From assembly GCA_007116425.1 (NCBI GenBank), contig SKIL01000009.1:1-6930 (forward strand): a stretch of DNA of 6,930 nt, in the 5' to 3' direction. How positions within the stretch are numbered: position 1 is the stretch's first letter; each line of letters starts with the position of its first letter. The stretch comes from Bacteriovoracaceae bacterium (GTDB lineage Bacteria > Bdellovibrionota > Bacteriovoracia > Bacteriovoracales > Bacteriovoracaceae). Shown here one piece after another: positions 6,746 through 6,930 of this stretch. Below the pieces are notes generated by a model. That model searched no databases. It was not told the DNA's origin and saw nothing but the letters and a program-made list of their open reading frames with translations. A program made the translations under genes and the position numbers.

Positions 6746-6930
6746 AAGCGCTCTGGCCCTTCGAATAATAGTGATAAAGAGTAAGACGTTTAAAAAAATA
6801 AAGATCCAAAAAAGTCCTTGTGAAATTGTGGCCTCACTCACATTTTCAAAAGATCTATCATGAATAAAAAATAAGAAAAGAGAAACAAGTGATATGGCAA
6901 AAGCTCTATCGCTTTTTCCCATCGGTCCTT
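6713..6930 (-). CDS. ynbA: C-terminal end of a CDP-alcohol phosphatidyltransferase, YnbA type (cut by right edge)
   Basis: The frame is open to the right edge and gives 71 residues before a TGA at 6715-6713. It begins GPMGKSDRA, close to GPFGKSDRA that I recall from the C-terminal third of E. coli YnbA, and ends in a helix followed by IIRRARALL, like the INRCRSVL end of YnbA. Two hydrophobic stretches fit the last two membrane helices of this family. The first Met in the window (6922) is internal, not the start. The catalytic motif D-G-x2-A-R-x8-G-x3-D-x3-D should lie before this part and is outside the window, so activity cannot be judged. Such enzymes replace CMP of CDP-diacylglycerol by an alcohol. 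The gene is convergent with the O-methyltransferase gene and overlaps it by 33 bases. The identification rests on remembered similarity and on the ynbB and ynbC neighbours, which support each other. Confidence 0.75.
   Translation of the reverse strand, partial: GPMGKSDRAFAISLVSLFLFFIHDRSFENVSEATISQGLFWIFIFLNVLLFITIIRRARALLRLECIKASH

Noticed and set aside
6713..6922. Complete 69-residue small membrane protein starting at 6922
   Set aside because: The frame stays open to the window edge, and residues before that Met (Gly-Pro) fit the YnbA C-terminal region, so the Met is internal.

Overview
This is an AT-rich bacterial window that is almost fully coding, with no gene-free stretch above about 125 bases. 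It contains no rRNA, tRNA, CRISPR array or transposon. Gene style (low GC, compact overlapping genes, AAGGAG/GAGGTGA-type ribosome sites) suggests a Gram-negative of the Bdellovibrio/Bacteriovorax group, but that placement is inferred from general look and is weak. Eight genes are supported; two of them are cut by the window edges.

Left part: the N-terminal 112 codons of a two-helix membrane protein (minus strand, 1-336, possibly a hexapeptide-type acyltransferase) lie divergent from a complete soluble cytochrome P450 (400-1875). A small exported or membrane-anchored 68-residue protein follows (1999-2205). A perfect 9-bp inverted repeat just upstream of it overlaps its ribosome binding site.

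Right part: a phospholipid-metabolism locus. On the minus strand, a CdsA/YnbB-type CDP-diacylglycerol synthase and a PlsC-type acyltransferase are coupled by an ATGA overlap. Divergent from them, on the plus strand, are a YnbC-type fusion of an alpha/beta hydrolase and a SAM methyltransferase, and one base later a Methyltransf_2-type O-methyltransferase. The right edge cuts a minus-strand gene whose last 71 residues match the C-terminus of E. coli YnbA, a CDP-alcohol phosphatidyltransferase, as I remember it.

The locus therefore holds homologues of ynbA, ynbB and ynbC, which form one operon (ynbABCD) in E. coli. Here they are split into divergent and convergent units, with an acyltransferase and an O-methyltransferase added. 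A coherent reading (inference) is a dedicated branch for a minor phospholipid: PlsC makes phosphatidate, YnbB makes CDP-diacylglycerol, YnbA exchanges CMP for an unknown alcohol, and the hydrolase/methyltransferase proteins trim or methylate the product. The product is unknown and no YnbD-like phosphatase is visible in the window. Whether the P450 and the left-edge gene belong to this pathway cannot be told from sequence.
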